From Saccharibacillus endophyticus (GTDB lineage: Bacteria > Bacillota > Bacilli > Paenibacillales > Paenibacillaceae), in contig NZ_JAAZWE010000004.1 in assembly GCF_013185185.1 (NCBI RefSeq), forward strand, positions 79,758 to 143,757: a stretch of 64,000 bases of DNA, in the 5' to 3' direction. The position numbers and the translations under genes were made by a program. The notes beneath the pieces are model-generated. The model saw only the letters and a program-made list of their open reading frames with translations, did no database searches and was not told the DNA's origin. Positions 1 to 7,912 of the stretch are shown here, piece after piece. Each line of letters opens with the position of its first letter. The first letter of the stretch is position 1.

Positions 1-79
1 GCTCTACTTGCTCTACTTGCTCTACTTGCTCTACTTGCTCTACTTGCTCTACTTGCTCTACTTGCTCTACTTGCTCTAC
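1..79. repeat. 9-bp tandem repeat, 8.8 copies, cut by the window edge
   Basis: GCTCTACTT is repeated eight times without a mismatch (1-72) and followed by GCTCTAC. The array probably continues left of the window. One frame of the minus strand would read as repeated Val-Glu-Gln and one plus frame as Leu-Tyr-Leu, but neither joins a convincing gene here, so I treat it as an intergenic minisatellite. Confidence 0.9.
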
Positions 80-122
80 AAAAGTTTAAGCGAAATGCGC
101 GTTTGCAACGCTGTTTTTAACT

Positions 123-998
123 TTAGTGGATGTCTTTTTTCTTGAAATTGCCGCCTCGGACTTCGGCGACGTCGTAGACGACGACGAAGGCGTTGGGGTC
201 GATTTCGTGGATGATTTCTTTGATTTTGCTTTCTTCCATCCGGTTGATGACGCAGGTGATTTCTTTGAATTGTTCGTTGCTGTAACCGCCGTAAGCGTCG
301 GAGTACGTCGCGCCGCGGCCGAGGCGGTCGCGGATCGTTTCGACCATGATCTCCGGTTGGTTCGTGATGATCTTGAACGTTTTCGAGCCGCTGAGACCTT
401 CTTCGACGATATGAATAACCTTGGAAGCGATAAAGTAAGCAAGAGCGGACAGGATCGCGCCTTGCAGGCCGAAGACGAAGGAGACGACGACGAACACGAA
501 CGTGTTCAAGAACAGGATCAGGTCGCTTGTGCCGAAAGGCAGCTTGCGGGACAGCAGCACGGCCAGCATGTCGATGCCGTCGAGCGCGCCGCCGTTACGC
601 AGGGCCAGACCCATGCCGGTACCGATGATGATACCGCCGACGACCGTAACGAGCAGCGTATCGCCGTCGATGATCGTCGGGACATGGTGCATCAAGCTTG
701 CGCTGATCGCGAGTGCCGCGATGCCGACGATGGAGTACAAAGCGAAGCTTTTACCGATCTGCTTGTAACCGAGCCACACGAACGGGATATTGATGATACC
801 GATCAGAAGGCCGAGCGGCAGGCCGAACAACTGGGAACCCACGATGCTCAGGCCGGTCACGCCGCCATCCGACACTCGGTTGGGAATAAGTACGGCTTCA
901 AGGCCATACGCGGTAATAACGGCACCGATCACGATCAACAACACTCTGGAAAAAATCTTCAACAGCTTGTTTTTCTTTGACGTTTTCTCTTGCCCCAT
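123..998 (-). CDS. YitT family membrane protein (DUF2179 tail)
   Basis: 291 aa integral membrane protein. The N-terminal ~200 residues are a set of hydrophobic helices with the typical family opening (IGAVITAYGLEAVLIPN, then DGGVTGLS). The last ~70 residues are a soluble DUF2179 domain, a small alpha/beta fold. Family members are common in multiple copies in Bacilli; their function is not established, and transport has been proposed. Start is ATG with GGGGGAA about 7 nt upstream. It stands alone on the minus strand, with an N-acetyltransferase gene upstream on the same strand. Family assignment is strong, function unknown. Confidence 0.9.
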   Translation of the reverse strand: MGQEKTSKKNKLLKIFSRVLLIVIGAVITAYGLEAVLIPNRVSDGGVTGLSIVGSQLFGLPLGLLIGIINIPFVWLGYKQIGKSFALYSIVGIAALAISASLMHHVPTIIDGDTLLVTVVGGIIIGTGMGLALRNGGALDGIDMLAVLLSRKLPFGTSDLILFLNTFVFVVVSFVFGLQGAILSALAYFIASKVIHIVEEGLSGSKTFKIITNQPEIMVETIRDRLGRGATYSDAYGGYSNEQFKEITCVINRMEESKIKEIIHEIDPNAFVVVYDVAEVRGGNFKKKDIH

Positions 999-1118
999 GC
1001 TGGTTTCCCCCTTCGAAAAAAAACACTAACATCTAGTTTATACCAACAGCTGCCTTCCGGGCAAACCAAAACGGGACTTCCTGCCGATCCGACAAGCCGC
1101 CCCGCCTCCTTTTTCCCA

Positions 1119-1529
1119 TTAATAAAAACGCTCCATGACCACGTACTGCTGGCCGCCTTTGTTGAACACGACCTGCGTCTGTTCCAGTCCGAATTTCTCG
1201 TAAAACGACACTTTATTGCTTCGGGCATTACAGCAGATATGCTTGACGCCTTTGCGCTTCGCTTCATTAAGGACATGGTTCAGCAGCTTGCTGCCGCAGC
1301 CCTCGCCCTGGCGGTCCGCCAGTGTGGCAAGTTTGCGGAACTGGGCGTCATTCCCCTGCACGAACAGCGATACGACCGAGATCACTTCTTTTCCGTCGAA
1401 CAATCCGTAATGAATCCCTTCGTCGTCGTCCGGAAGCTTGATGTAATCGAACTCTTCCTGCGGCCACATGACCTGATGACGCAATTCCCATGCTTGTTCT
1501 TTGGTTATTACCTTGACTCCCACTTTCAA
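1119..1529 (-). CDS. GNAT family N-acetyltransferase
   Basis: 136 aa single-domain GNAT protein. The acetyl-CoA binding loop is visible as RQGEGCGSKLL (residues ~73-83, the Q/R-x-x-G-x-G/A pattern), followed by CCNARSNKVSFYEKFGL, the usual last helix and strand. It resembles the ElaA/YjcF-type small acetyltransferases whose substrate is unknown. No ATG is available: the start is TTG (1529) or GTG six bases later (1523), behind GAGGTTTG. It lies between the YitT gene and the accessory island, and is probably transcribed alone. Confidence 0.8.
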   Translation of the reverse strand: MKVGVKVITKEQAWELRHQVMWPQEEFDYIKLPDDDEGIHYGLFDGKEVISVVSLFVQGNDAQFRKLATLADRQGEGCGSKLLNHVLNEAKRKGVKHICCNARSNKVSFYEKFGLEQTQVVFNKGGQQYVVMERFY

Positions 1530-1716
1530 TCAAACCTCGCATTCGAAATAATAGACTTGTTTAAAATAAAAAAGGACGCAACTTGCTTACCCTACTTTTA
1601 CGGATAAGAAGGCGGCCGGTTTCGGTTTCATCCTGCATTGTACCATTTGTAAGGAAAATGTGAGAGGGGTGAAATGTAAAATTTTGAACGTTAGGCTTGG
1701 TATGAGCGACTATTTG

Positions 1717-1759
1717 AAAAAAAGAGACTGATCGGATAGTTTAACTCCACAGCCTCTTA
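1717..1759 (-). terminator. Intrinsic terminator of the 67-aa gene
   Basis: On the minus strand an AGAGGCTG...CAGTCTCT stem is followed by seven T. It sits seven bases after the stop of the small gene at 1766-1969. Confidence 0.8.
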
Positions 1760-1765
1760 AACGTT

Positions 1766-1969
1766 TTAAGTTGTTTTGTACGCTCTCGGAATGATTTCTT
1801 CTTTGCTGATTTTCCACCAAGACCTATTGGCGGAATACATTTCATACGCCCAAAATTCCGGAGTTTCGTGATAGATAAGACTCGTATCATCAGTCAGATC
1901 TTTACGGCTCCAAAAATCGTTGATTCGATCTACGGCTTCTTTTTCCGAAATCCCGAAATGTTTCTGCAT
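1766..1969 (-). CDS. Small hypothetical protein of the accessory island
   Basis: 67 aa from ATG 1969. It is an acidic, aromatic-rich small soluble protein containing EAVDRINDFW and ETPEFWAYEMY. The reading frame stays open eleven codons further up with plausible residues (LIESRGKIAEE), but the only upstream start-like codons there are CTG or ATT, so the true start may be non-canonical or lost. It directly follows the 329-aa gene (stop 2014) and ends in a clear terminator. Proteins of this look are often found beside immunity genes in Bacillales, but I cannot name a family. Confidence 0.55.
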   Translation of the reverse strand: MQKHFGISEKEAVDRINDFWSRKDLTDDTSLIYHETPEFWAYEMYSANRSWWKISKEEIIPRAYKTT

Positions 1970-2013
1970 TTCTTCAGCGATCTTACCCCTGCTCTCAATC
2001 AGCTATGATCTTC

Positions 2014-3003
2014 TCACTCCAACTCTTCCTCATGAGTGAATACCGTTTCCCCTTGCCCATTGACGCCGTAAGTGATTTGCCGCACCGCCTGCGAACGAAT
2101 CACTGCCTGCCCCTGTTCGTCTACGTAGAATCGATATTGCTGTATAGGCGCACCCGATGCATCTGTCTCTTCGGTTACAATCTCGATTGCAACATCGTCC
2201 CAATCTCGTTCCTGCTGATGTTCTGCATCTTCCAAAGCCTGTACGGCATCGTCAACTCCTAGATAATCTCGGAATCGCTGCTGAATCGCTCTGGATGCTT
2301 TCTCTTCATAAGCGTCTCGATGCTCGAATAGCTGAATCCGAATCGCTCCTCCCGGCAGTTCCCGGATCTCGAACGCTTGATCGAAGGACACAAATCGTTC
2401 TTTGGGGATCATACGGAAGTAGTCCTTTCCATACCACATCATCCAGGTTGATCCGAACCAAATTTCGTTGAAGTAATTCGAGTAGCCTGGCAGGCTTTTT
2501 ACATCAATTGTTGATAAATAAGCATTGTGATGGATAACTGTGACCCCTTCCAAAGAACGACCATGAAACTCATATTGGGCTGGATCCGGATTTTGCTGCC
2601 AAAACCCATCATTCTCAGGGTAGAGACAGGCGCAGATAGCGACCGAATCCTTTTCAAGAAGAGCGTCCGTAAACTGAATCCAATTCTCTAAATGCTCCTC
2701 AGCTTCTTTTACAATATCAATTGTGATAAATGAAGTCGTTTTTTGTTTATAGAAAAAAATTTCGTTGCCTAAATCATCATGCAAAGTAATAGCAAATGCA
2801 TGTTTAAAAGCTTTCTCTTCTTTCTCTACATGCTTTGCGAAGTTGCTCTCACTAAACTGGGACTCTTTAAACTTATTAGCTCGATCTGTCTCATAACGTA
2901 CCGTTTTAAAAAACGCTGCTTTTTTTAGGAAATCCAACATAAATGGAATCGTGAAGTTTTCGCTGCTGACATAGATTCTGATCTCTGCTGTTTTGGCTTT
3001 CAT
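2014..3003 (-). CDS. Hypothetical protein, possible immunity-type protein
   Basis: 329 aa, no signal peptide or membrane segment, mixed alpha/beta composition with many aromatic residues (IWFGSTWMMWYGKDYFR near residues 185-200). I do not recognise the family. The C-terminal ~50 residues (YRFYVDEQGQ, TYGVNGQGETVFTHEEE) look like a small beta-rich add-on. Start is ATG with a GGAGGAAC ribosome site just upstream. It is the first gene after a terminator and is followed within about 45 nt by the 67-aa gene, so the two are probably cotranscribed. Its position among immunity-like genes suggests a self-protection or stress role; this is inference only. Confidence 0.6.
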   Translation of the reverse strand: MKAKTAEIRIYVSSENFTIPFMLDFLKKAAFFKTVRYETDRANKFKESQFSESNFAKHVEKEEKAFKHAFAITLHDDLGNEIFFYKQKTTSFITIDIVKEAEEHLENWIQFTDALLEKDSVAICACLYPENDGFWQQNPDPAQYEFHGRSLEGVTVIHHNAYLSTIDVKSLPGYSNYFNEIWFGSTWMMWYGKDYFRMIPKERFVSFDQAFEIRELPGGAIRIQLFEHRDAYEEKASRAIQQRFRDYLGVDDAVQALEDAEHQQERDWDDVAIEIVTEETDASGAPIQQYRFYVDEQGQAVIRSQAVRQITYGVNGQGETVFTHEEELE

Positions 3004-3046
3004 ATTGTCATTGGTTCCTCCGATCTTTTCACTGAAGGGTTAATAC

Positions 3047-3089
3047 AAAAAAAGGAACTGCTATGACTAGTAGTTACGAACAGTCCCTA
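3047..3089 (-). terminator. Intrinsic terminator after the CdiI-like gene
   Basis: Minus strand: GGGACTG...CAGTTCC stem with an internal ACTACTAGT palindrome, then seven T. Separates the 3124-4162 pair from the 329-aa gene. Confidence 0.85.
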
Positions 3090-3123
3090 ATATTCATCCA
3101 ATATTGATTAGAAGTAAAATAGT

Positions 3124-3588
3124 CTAACTCGATTGCTCAGACGCTATCAAAAAAGCATGTGCAAGTTGCAAGGGTTCTTGTTCATGGGGTGGGATAATGC
3201 AAGCTAGATGCTTTTGGTGAACAAAGCCTCGTCTTGGTATTTTTCGAGTCGGAGTAATTTCATATCCGTCTTCTGGAGTCCAACGGCAACTCACTAATTT
3301 TCTTCCTTTTACGGCTTGATTGTAGCTTTTGACCTTTAAATACTTTTCGATCGCCGATTGTTCAGGAAATTCCGCTTCAACCTTTTGAGAATAACAGCTA
3401 CCGAATCCTTTTTTCAAACCTTCTTCAAGCTCTTCTTTCTTATAAGGAAACTTCAGCTCAAAAATGCTGTCAATATCAATCACTGCACCACGTGGTACCC
3501 AAATTCCGGTAGGTACAATAATCAAGTTTTCTTTTTTGTCTACATAGACACTTATTGTTTTGGACGTATAGTACAGATCGTTAAGCAT
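3124..3588 (-). CDS. CdiI/DUF1436-like immunity protein
   Basis: 154 aa soluble protein. The pattern YTSKTISVYVDK, then LIIVPTGIWVPRGAVIDID, a central GSCYSQKVEAE segment and the C-terminal PRRGFVHQ block is what I recall of the DUF1436 family. That family contains immunity proteins of contact-dependent growth inhibition nuclease toxins, and orphan copies are common in Bacilli and act as protection against neighbours' toxins. No toxin partner is visible in the window. Its start overlaps the end of the 193-aa gene by 8 nt, so both are translated from one message, ending in the T-rich terminator at 3047-3089. The family call rests on recalled patterns. Confidence 0.6.
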   Translation of the reverse strand: MLNDLYYTSKTISVYVDKKENLIIVPTGIWVPRGAVIDIDSIFELKFPYKKEELEEGLKKGFGSCYSQKVEAEFPEQSAIEKYLKVKSYNQAVKGRKLVSCRWTPEDGYEITPTRKIPRRGFVHQKHLACIIPPHEQEPLQLAHAFLIASEQSS

Positions 3589-4162
3589 AGTTTTCCCATC
3601 CTTGAAATAATGAAAGCATGGTCTTGTCGAAATTCCCTTCGATATAAGAACTGCACAGATTGAAGATCACCGTCGGAGGTTGCAGAGAACCGCCTTTGAA
3701 CCCTGCGATCACAGCCTTATGAAAATAGACATCGGACTTCGGTTTGCTGACCAGAATCCAATGCAGATCGGGATATTTCGTCAGAAAGACTTCAGCAAAA
3801 TACAAAGAGGCATCGACAATCAGAGTCAACGTGGCCGCCTCAAATTTCCACGTTTGCAGATCCGATCGTATCCATTCCGGTAATCCCTCTTTGGCGCGTT
3901 CCAATTCTTCATCTGATTTACGAATCGTTTGCAGCCGCGGTTTAATCCATTCCCATAGAACAACCAAAGATTGCGGCGTCTTGTCGAACAGCTCCAGCTT
4001 CGCAGTCTCGGAATATTCGATCGCTCTCAGCAATAATCGAATTCGATTCGGAACTTCCCCAACGAACCAATCAAAGTGTTGTTTAGCCTCCTTAGGAGTC
4101 ATGATCGAATAATCCTTGACTTCAAAAGGCGGGACCATCATCGGGTAATCGTATCTCAACAC
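3581..4162 (-). CDS. Hypothetical protein, partner of the CdiI-like gene
   Basis: 193 aa, soluble, helix-rich (EAKQHFDWFVGEVPNRIRLL near residue 25; EWIRSDLQTWKFEAATLTLIVDASLYFAEVF broken into helices near 95-125). I do not recognise a named family with certainty. It is translationally coupled to the downstream CdiI/DUF1436-like gene by an 8-nt overlap, which suggests a common task such as immunity to an imported toxin. Start is ATG; GGAGGCGG lies just upstream. Confidence 0.6.
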   Translation of the reverse strand: MLRYDYPMMVPPFEVKDYSIMTPKEAKQHFDWFVGEVPNRIRLLLRAIEYSETAKLELFDKTPQSLVVLWEWIKPRLQTIRKSDEELERAKEGLPEWIRSDLQTWKFEAATLTLIVDASLYFAEVFLTKYPDLHWILVSKPKSDVYFHKAVIAGFKGGSLQPPTVIFNLCSSYIEGNFDKTMLSLFQGWENYA

Positions 4163-4184
4163 TCCGCCTCCTGTTGTTCATCTT

Positions 4185-4464
4185 TTATTTCTTACGATCG
4201 AACAGCTTTTTTTGAAGTTCTTCAAGCCCAATCACAAATCTTGTATGCCATTCGTTGCCGGGACTCACAGTAGAATGTTTCAACATATATCTGACTTTTA
4301 ACTTTCTGATGTCGCTTTGCAGCAGAGAATCGCTCTCGGTAGCATACTTGCTATCATCAAATCTATGTATAATCTTTCTCTCATGATCTTGGTAGATTAG
4401 ACACTCCGAGAATATCTTACGATAAATATTCAGCACGAACCTTTTCCGAATAGTCTTTATGCAT
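4185..4464 (-). pseudogene. Small hypothetical gene with a probable 1-nt frameshift near its start
   Basis: The longest intact frame (4185-4436, GTG start, 83 aa) has no ribosome site. A well-placed ATG at 4464 with AAGGCAGGTG about 6 nt upstream opens a different frame (MHKDYSEKVRAEYLS) that stops after 15 codons near 4420. Removing one T in the TTATCGTAAG stretch joins the two frames into AEYLRKIFSECLIY and restores a ~92-aa protein ending in LEELQKKLFDRKK. So the gene is either frameshifted or uses the weak GTG start. It lies directly upstream of the 193-aa gene, 22 nt away. Function unknown. Confidence 0.55.
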
Positions 4465-4500
4465 TTTCACACCTGCCTTCTTAACGAACTTTCTATGCAG

Positions 4501-4538
4501 AAAAGAGACCGTCGTGACCGATGACCACCAACAGTCTC
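4501..4538 (-). terminator. Terminator-like hairpin
   Basis: Minus strand GAGAC...GTCTC stem enclosing GTGGTCATCGGTCAC, followed by TTTT. It lies between the broken membrane-protein gene and the gene starting at 4464. Confidence 0.6.
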
Positions 4539-4635
4539 CTGCTTTTTGTTTACGTAGTTTCGTGCTTTTATAGAAGGCTTTCTGACTTTAACTTAGTCTC
4601 ATATGAATAAACTTCTTCTCTGGAATCTCAAGAAT

Positions 4636-4981
4636 TTAATCATCAAATTCCTTTATCAAATCATCAAGAAAGTCAGCTCTTAAAACTTCCTTTTCCGCCC
4701 TAAGTTTGTTTAGAAGCAGATGTGCCGACACTGCATTTGTATTTACTTTCAAGTAACACATTACATTGTCAGTATTAAATGCGGTCCCTTTTTCACAACT
4801 CTTTATTTCTGCTTGGATTGACTGACTGAGTCAGTTCTCGCGCTTCCGCCATCGTAATATTTTCTTTATACCATATGTTTATTTCGTATCCTCGAAAATC
4901 CCCTTGGAAAAACCAACAAAATAATACCAACAAACATATTAACGTTGCGAAGAATAAGTTTTTTTGTTTTCTAAAGTCCAT
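4636..4981 (-). pseudogene. Small one-helix membrane protein gene, frameshifted by a CAGT duplication
   Basis: The intact N-terminal frame (4793-4981) gives 62 aa: a short charged start, one strongly hydrophobic segment (FFATLICLLVLFCWFF, residues ~9-24) and an outside part ending ELTQSVNPSRNKEL. A second frame continues from the same spot to a stop at 4636 (SIQAEIKSCEK ... LRADFLDDLIKEFDD). The junction carries CAGTCAGT (forward ACTGACTG at 4821-4828). Deleting one four-base unit fuses both frames into a continuous ~113-aa protein (ELTQSIQAEIKS). This looks like a replication-slippage frameshift, perhaps reversible. I do not recognise the family. Confidence 0.6.
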
Positions 4982-5103
4982 CTACTCCCTATTTTTCAGT
5001 GTAATAATATTACGACTTATTTACTTTTATTTCGAAACAAAAGTCCATTAATCGTCTGATGGTTTTTTCAACATGCAATGAACCATCGTAAACGATTTGC
5101 ACA

Positions 5104-5937
5104 TCAAACTCTATCACCGTCCGGCAACGTAAAAATAACATCCAGCGGATCTTTTCCTTCGAAAAGAGTTTCATACAACCTCAAGACTTGGTCAGATAGC
5201 AAATCTATACTTTCGTCATGAATTAACCTGGCTAACTCTTCGAAAATATGTCCTTCTCGATCATTGATGATGCCTCTTTCTATCCAAAGCAATGAACTAC
5301 CTTCTTCAGCAAATGGCCAATCAATATGTGCACCTTCATAATCAAACACGAAATCAATTGAACTTACTTTTTCATATTTTGCGATAAGGGGGCTTAAAAT
5401 CAATAGAAATTGAGCAAATATATATGTACGCTCCCTGATTTCTCTAGCTGCTTTCACTTCGGATTGAAGGTCTTCCGGTAAAATTCCCCACGAAGCAGCA
5501 TTTAAATAGGCTAACAAAGCAATTGCGTATTTTGGGTCTTTCAACTTGCCAACGTTAATGGATATTTCAGAAACATCAATCCCAGATGCAATAAATCCGT
5601 TTAAACATCTCGCAGCATTATCCAAGACTGTAGCGTACTGATCGATCAAAAGAACGTATTCATCAAAAAGCTCGTGTAGCATTTCTTTATTCGCATTTCC
5701 ATAAGTCGCTTCGACCAGTGTTTCGATAATAGCAGCTTTATTATGTGGGTCATTTGTTTTCGGTAGAACTTCTTCCCAAAGCAATTCAATGAAATCTTCT
5801 CCGTAATGATCCAATAAGCTCGAATAGTCTTTCAACCCACGCAGTAAAGCCATGAATGTTTCGAATTCTGGAGAACCTTCGTCACTCTGGACCAAATACT
5901 GAAAGACAACATTTATGTTTTGCTCGTTATTTGTCAC
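5104..5937 (-). CDS. Hypothetical helical protein of the immunity-like island
   Basis: 277 aa, acidic, almost entirely helical by composition, no signal peptide. Repeating short helices (ELLWEEVLPKTNDPHNKAAIIETL and later YAIALLAYLNAASWGILPED) recall HEAT-like immunity proteins, but no motif is decisive. The ribosome site AAAGGAGAATCGC precedes the ATG at 5937. The gene follows the 60-93-aa frame at 5950 by 12 nt, so the two are likely cotranscribed. No partner toxin is seen. Codon use is AT-richer than in the flanking chromosome. Confidence 0.6.
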   Translation of the reverse strand: MTNNEQNINVVFQYLVQSDEGSPEFETFMALLRGLKDYSSLLDHYGEDFIELLWEEVLPKTNDPHNKAAIIETLVEATYGNANKEMLHELFDEYVLLIDQYATVLDNAARCLNGFIASGIDVSEISINVGKLKDPKYAIALLAYLNAASWGILPEDLQSEVKAAREIRERTYIFAQFLLILSPLIAKYEKVSSIDFVFDYEGAHIDWPFAEEGSSLLWIERGIINDREGHIFEELARLIHDESIDLLSDQVLRLYETLFEGKDPLDVIFTLPDGDRV

Positions 5938-5949
5938 GCGATTCTCCTT

Positions 5950-6232
5950 TTAATTGATCTGAGTTAAGTCATAATATTTAAGTTCGTACTTCTCTATTAA
6001 CTTAAAAATAAGATCTGCGGTTTCAGGTTTTTCGGAATTCATAAACAGTCTCAAGTTATAGTCCTCCGCGGTTTCGTAACAATCAAATGCGCAAACAAAA
6101 CTGGCGAACTCATACTTCTTGGATAGAACCACTCCTTTAAATAGCGGGTCTTCTTTTAAAGCAAGTTCCGTTTCATTGCGATTCTCCGACGAGTACCACC
6201 AAGTTGTAAAACGTTCATCTTCCGACAGCCAT
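5950..6232 (-). pseudogene. Small hypothetical gene with a lesion at its start codon
   Basis: An open frame of ~93 codons (LSEDERFTTWWYSSE ... ELKYYDLTQIN) ends at 5950. Its natural start should be the ATG at 6232-6230, which overlaps the stop of the preceding gene as TAATG, a classic coupling junction. That ATG leads into another frame that stops after five codons. Dropping one G (ATGGCTG to ATGCTG) puts the ATG in frame with the long ORF. Otherwise translation would need the CTG at 6228 or an internal GTG at 6132 (60 aa). The aromatic, acidic make-up resembles SMI1- or immunity-type small proteins, but no family is certain. Confidence 0.5.
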
Positions 6233-6705
6233 TAAGCTTCAGTGATCTGGACGGACAAAAAGTTTGTGCAAATGGTATTTTCAACAATAAAATCCGGTGC
6301 AGACTCTGCTAATTCGCTGACCACGGCGTCATAAATGCAATGTTTGATAGAATCGATCAATGCTGCCTCGAACACCTCAGGAGCATTCAGAAACCTTTGG
6401 TATAACTGTTCGGTATCCTCCATCGTCTGTTTGACTGTGTGTTCCGACAATAACTTCTTTATATTCGCTTCTGTTTCTGCATGTTTATAGGATTCTTTAA
6501 AACCCAAGTAACCTTCTATAAAAGCTTCTAACAGAAATTCCAGATCCTCTGATGTTCCAGATCCATGATTCGCAGTAAGATGTTGAAATAAAATGATGTT
6601 GCCAGGATCAAACTTCAACAATTCTATCATTCCCAGCATTTTTGAATCCTGAAAAGCTCCTATATTTTCAATCTCGTAAAGTTGTTGATTTATTTTGCTC
6701 AGCAG
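6232..6705 (-). CDS. Hypothetical protein with probable CTG start
   Basis: 157 aa, acidic and helical (LLSKINQQLYEIENIG ... ENTICTNFLSVQITEA), no membrane segment. The frame has no ATG or GTG in a sensible place after the end of the upstream NAD(P)-binding gene (stop 6725). The ribosome site AAAAGGAGA stands 6-8 nt before CTG-CTG at 6705, which is why I start there; the longer frame would run through the neighbouring gene. It probably belongs to the same message as the NAD(P)-binding gene (~20 nt gap) and is coupled to the damaged small gene at 5950 by a TAATG junction. Function unknown. Confidence 0.55.
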   Translation of the reverse strand: MLSKINQQLYEIENIGAFQDSKMLGMIELLKFDPGNIILFQHLTANHGSGTSEDLEFLLEAFIEGYLGFKESYKHAETEANIKKLLSEHTVKQTMEDTEQLYQRFLNAPEVFEAALIDSIKHCIYDAVVSELAESAPDFIVENTICTNFLSVQITEA

Positions 6706-6724
6706 TTGAATGTCTCCTTTTTGC

Positions 6725-7342
6725 TCAATACGCAATGCCCACACGAGCATGAATATACTGCCGATCCTTAATCTGACCATACACAAACTCCGCCGTATCC
6801 CCCACCGTGATCCGTTCACCGCCTTCCGGCAGTTTATCCCGCTCCATCCGATATCCGCCTACTGCTTCCCCGTCCGGCAAATACGTCGGGCAGCCGATCG
6901 TCCAGTCCAGTTCCGATGCTTGCAATAGCTCGTACACGCGGCGGTGCTCCTCGGCCGCGCGCGTCGATTTGCGTTTGGAATCGCTCGATTGATACCGCAG
7001 CAGCTCCGGCTCGGTCCGGCTTTGCAAAATCCCGGCGGTGCCGACCGTCACGATCCGCCGAATGCCGAACTCCCGCATGGCGTCGATGATGATCGGCATA
7101 CTGTCGCTGAGCGTCGTTGTTCCGTCCGTGTTCAACGCGCTGATTACAGCCTGTTGCCCTTCCATGACGCGCCGAATATCTGCAGCGTTGCAGGCATTTC
7201 CCTTATTGACTGTCAGCCCTTCGCGGGCTCGAACCTTGCCTGGATCGCGCACGAGCGCCGTCACTTCATGTCCGTCGCGTAAAGCATGCTCAACGATCAA
7301 ACTGCCGACTCGCCCGGTTGCGCCTAATATAAGAATACGCAT
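6725..7342 (-). CDS. NAD(P)H-binding SDR-like oxidoreductase (NmrA/BVR-B type)
   Basis: 205 aa Rossmann protein. The N-terminal dinucleotide motif GATGRVGSLIVEHAL (residues 7-21, GxxGxxG) is intact, followed by ALVRDPGKV, the strand-2 end that often selects NADPH by its arginine. Later blocks (AVISALNTDG, RIVTVGTAGIL, DWTIGCPTYLPDG) fit the atypical SDR group that includes biliverdin reductase B and YwnB/YhfK. The substrate cannot be predicted. ATG start behind GAAGGGAATG. Its GC content is chromosome-like, unlike the immunity-like genes downstream. Confidence 0.8.
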   Translation of the reverse strand: MRILILGATGRVGSLIVEHALRDGHEVTALVRDPGKVRAREGLTVNKGNACNAADIRRVMEGQQAVISALNTDGTTTLSDSMPIIIDAMREFGIRRIVTVGTAGILQSRTEPELLRYQSSDSKRKSTRAAEEHRRVYELLQASELDWTIGCPTYLPDGEAVGGYRMERDKLPEGGERITVGDTAEFVYGQIKDRQYIHARVGIAY

Positions 7343-7362
7343 ACGTTCATTCCCTTCTATAA

Positions 7363-7689
7363 CTACTCCAATACGAAATAATCGTCTTCAACCGTACCGT
7401 CAAAAGCCAACCACAATTCGTAATAGCCGATTTTTTTATCCTGATATCGAATAGGCATGTAGACTCTCACATGATTATAATTCAAATCCGGATAGTTCAA
7501 GTAACTGATGGAAACGGATTCGACCTTTAACAGGAGCTTGGACGGATCAAAATTCGAAAAGTACTCCTGATATTCGTCCGGCTCCTCCGTTTTATAATTG
7601 TTCAGACTTAACCAAAAACTGTCATGACATCGTTTTTCCGCATCGTGTTTGACCAACCACTCTTTAAGATCGTCTGCGCTGAACAGCAC
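7363..7689 (-). CDS. Small hypothetical protein
   Basis: About 108 aa soluble protein (LKEWLVKHDAEKRCHDSFWLSLNNY at the start; YYELWLAFDGTVEDDYFVLE at the end, each part of a mixed alpha/beta fold). Start is GTG at 7689, six bases after AAAGGAG; the GTG at 7695 is too close to it. It lies 20 nt before the NAD(P)-binding gene and may be its operon leader. I do not recognise the family; similar short proteins accompany immunity genes. Confidence 0.6.
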   Translation of the reverse strand: MLFSADDLKEWLVKHDAEKRCHDSFWLSLNNYKTEEPDEYQEYFSNFDPSKLLLKVESVSISYLNYPDLNYNHVRVYMPIRYQDKKIGYYELWLAFDGTVEDDYFVLE

Positions 7690-7724
7690 GCTCACTCCTT
7701 TCTCAACCGTTCATTTAATTTCCC

Positions 7725-7770
7725 GCATAAAAAGAGACCCTTCATCGAAATGAATGATCTCTTTTTATGC
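7725..7770 (-). terminator. Terminator of the OYE gene
   Basis: GCATAAAAAGAGA...TCTCTTTTTATGC, a 13-bp nearly perfect stem with a T-run on the minus strand, about 140 nt after the stop of the old-yellow-enzyme gene. Confidence 0.75.
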
Positions 7771-7912
7771 ACTCTTCTCATACTCTATGTTAAGCCAAAT
7801 CGAGACCAGACCCAAGCCTCATTTATTCTTAGGCAAGCCGCACTGCGGAACCGGTCATCATTCCGGCAGCGGGAAAACGAGTGTCCTTTTTTTGATGCGA
7901 TGTCCTGTCCGC

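Noticed and set aside
1..79. CRISPR array
   Set aside because: The unit is only 9 bp with no spacers; it is a simple tandem repeat.
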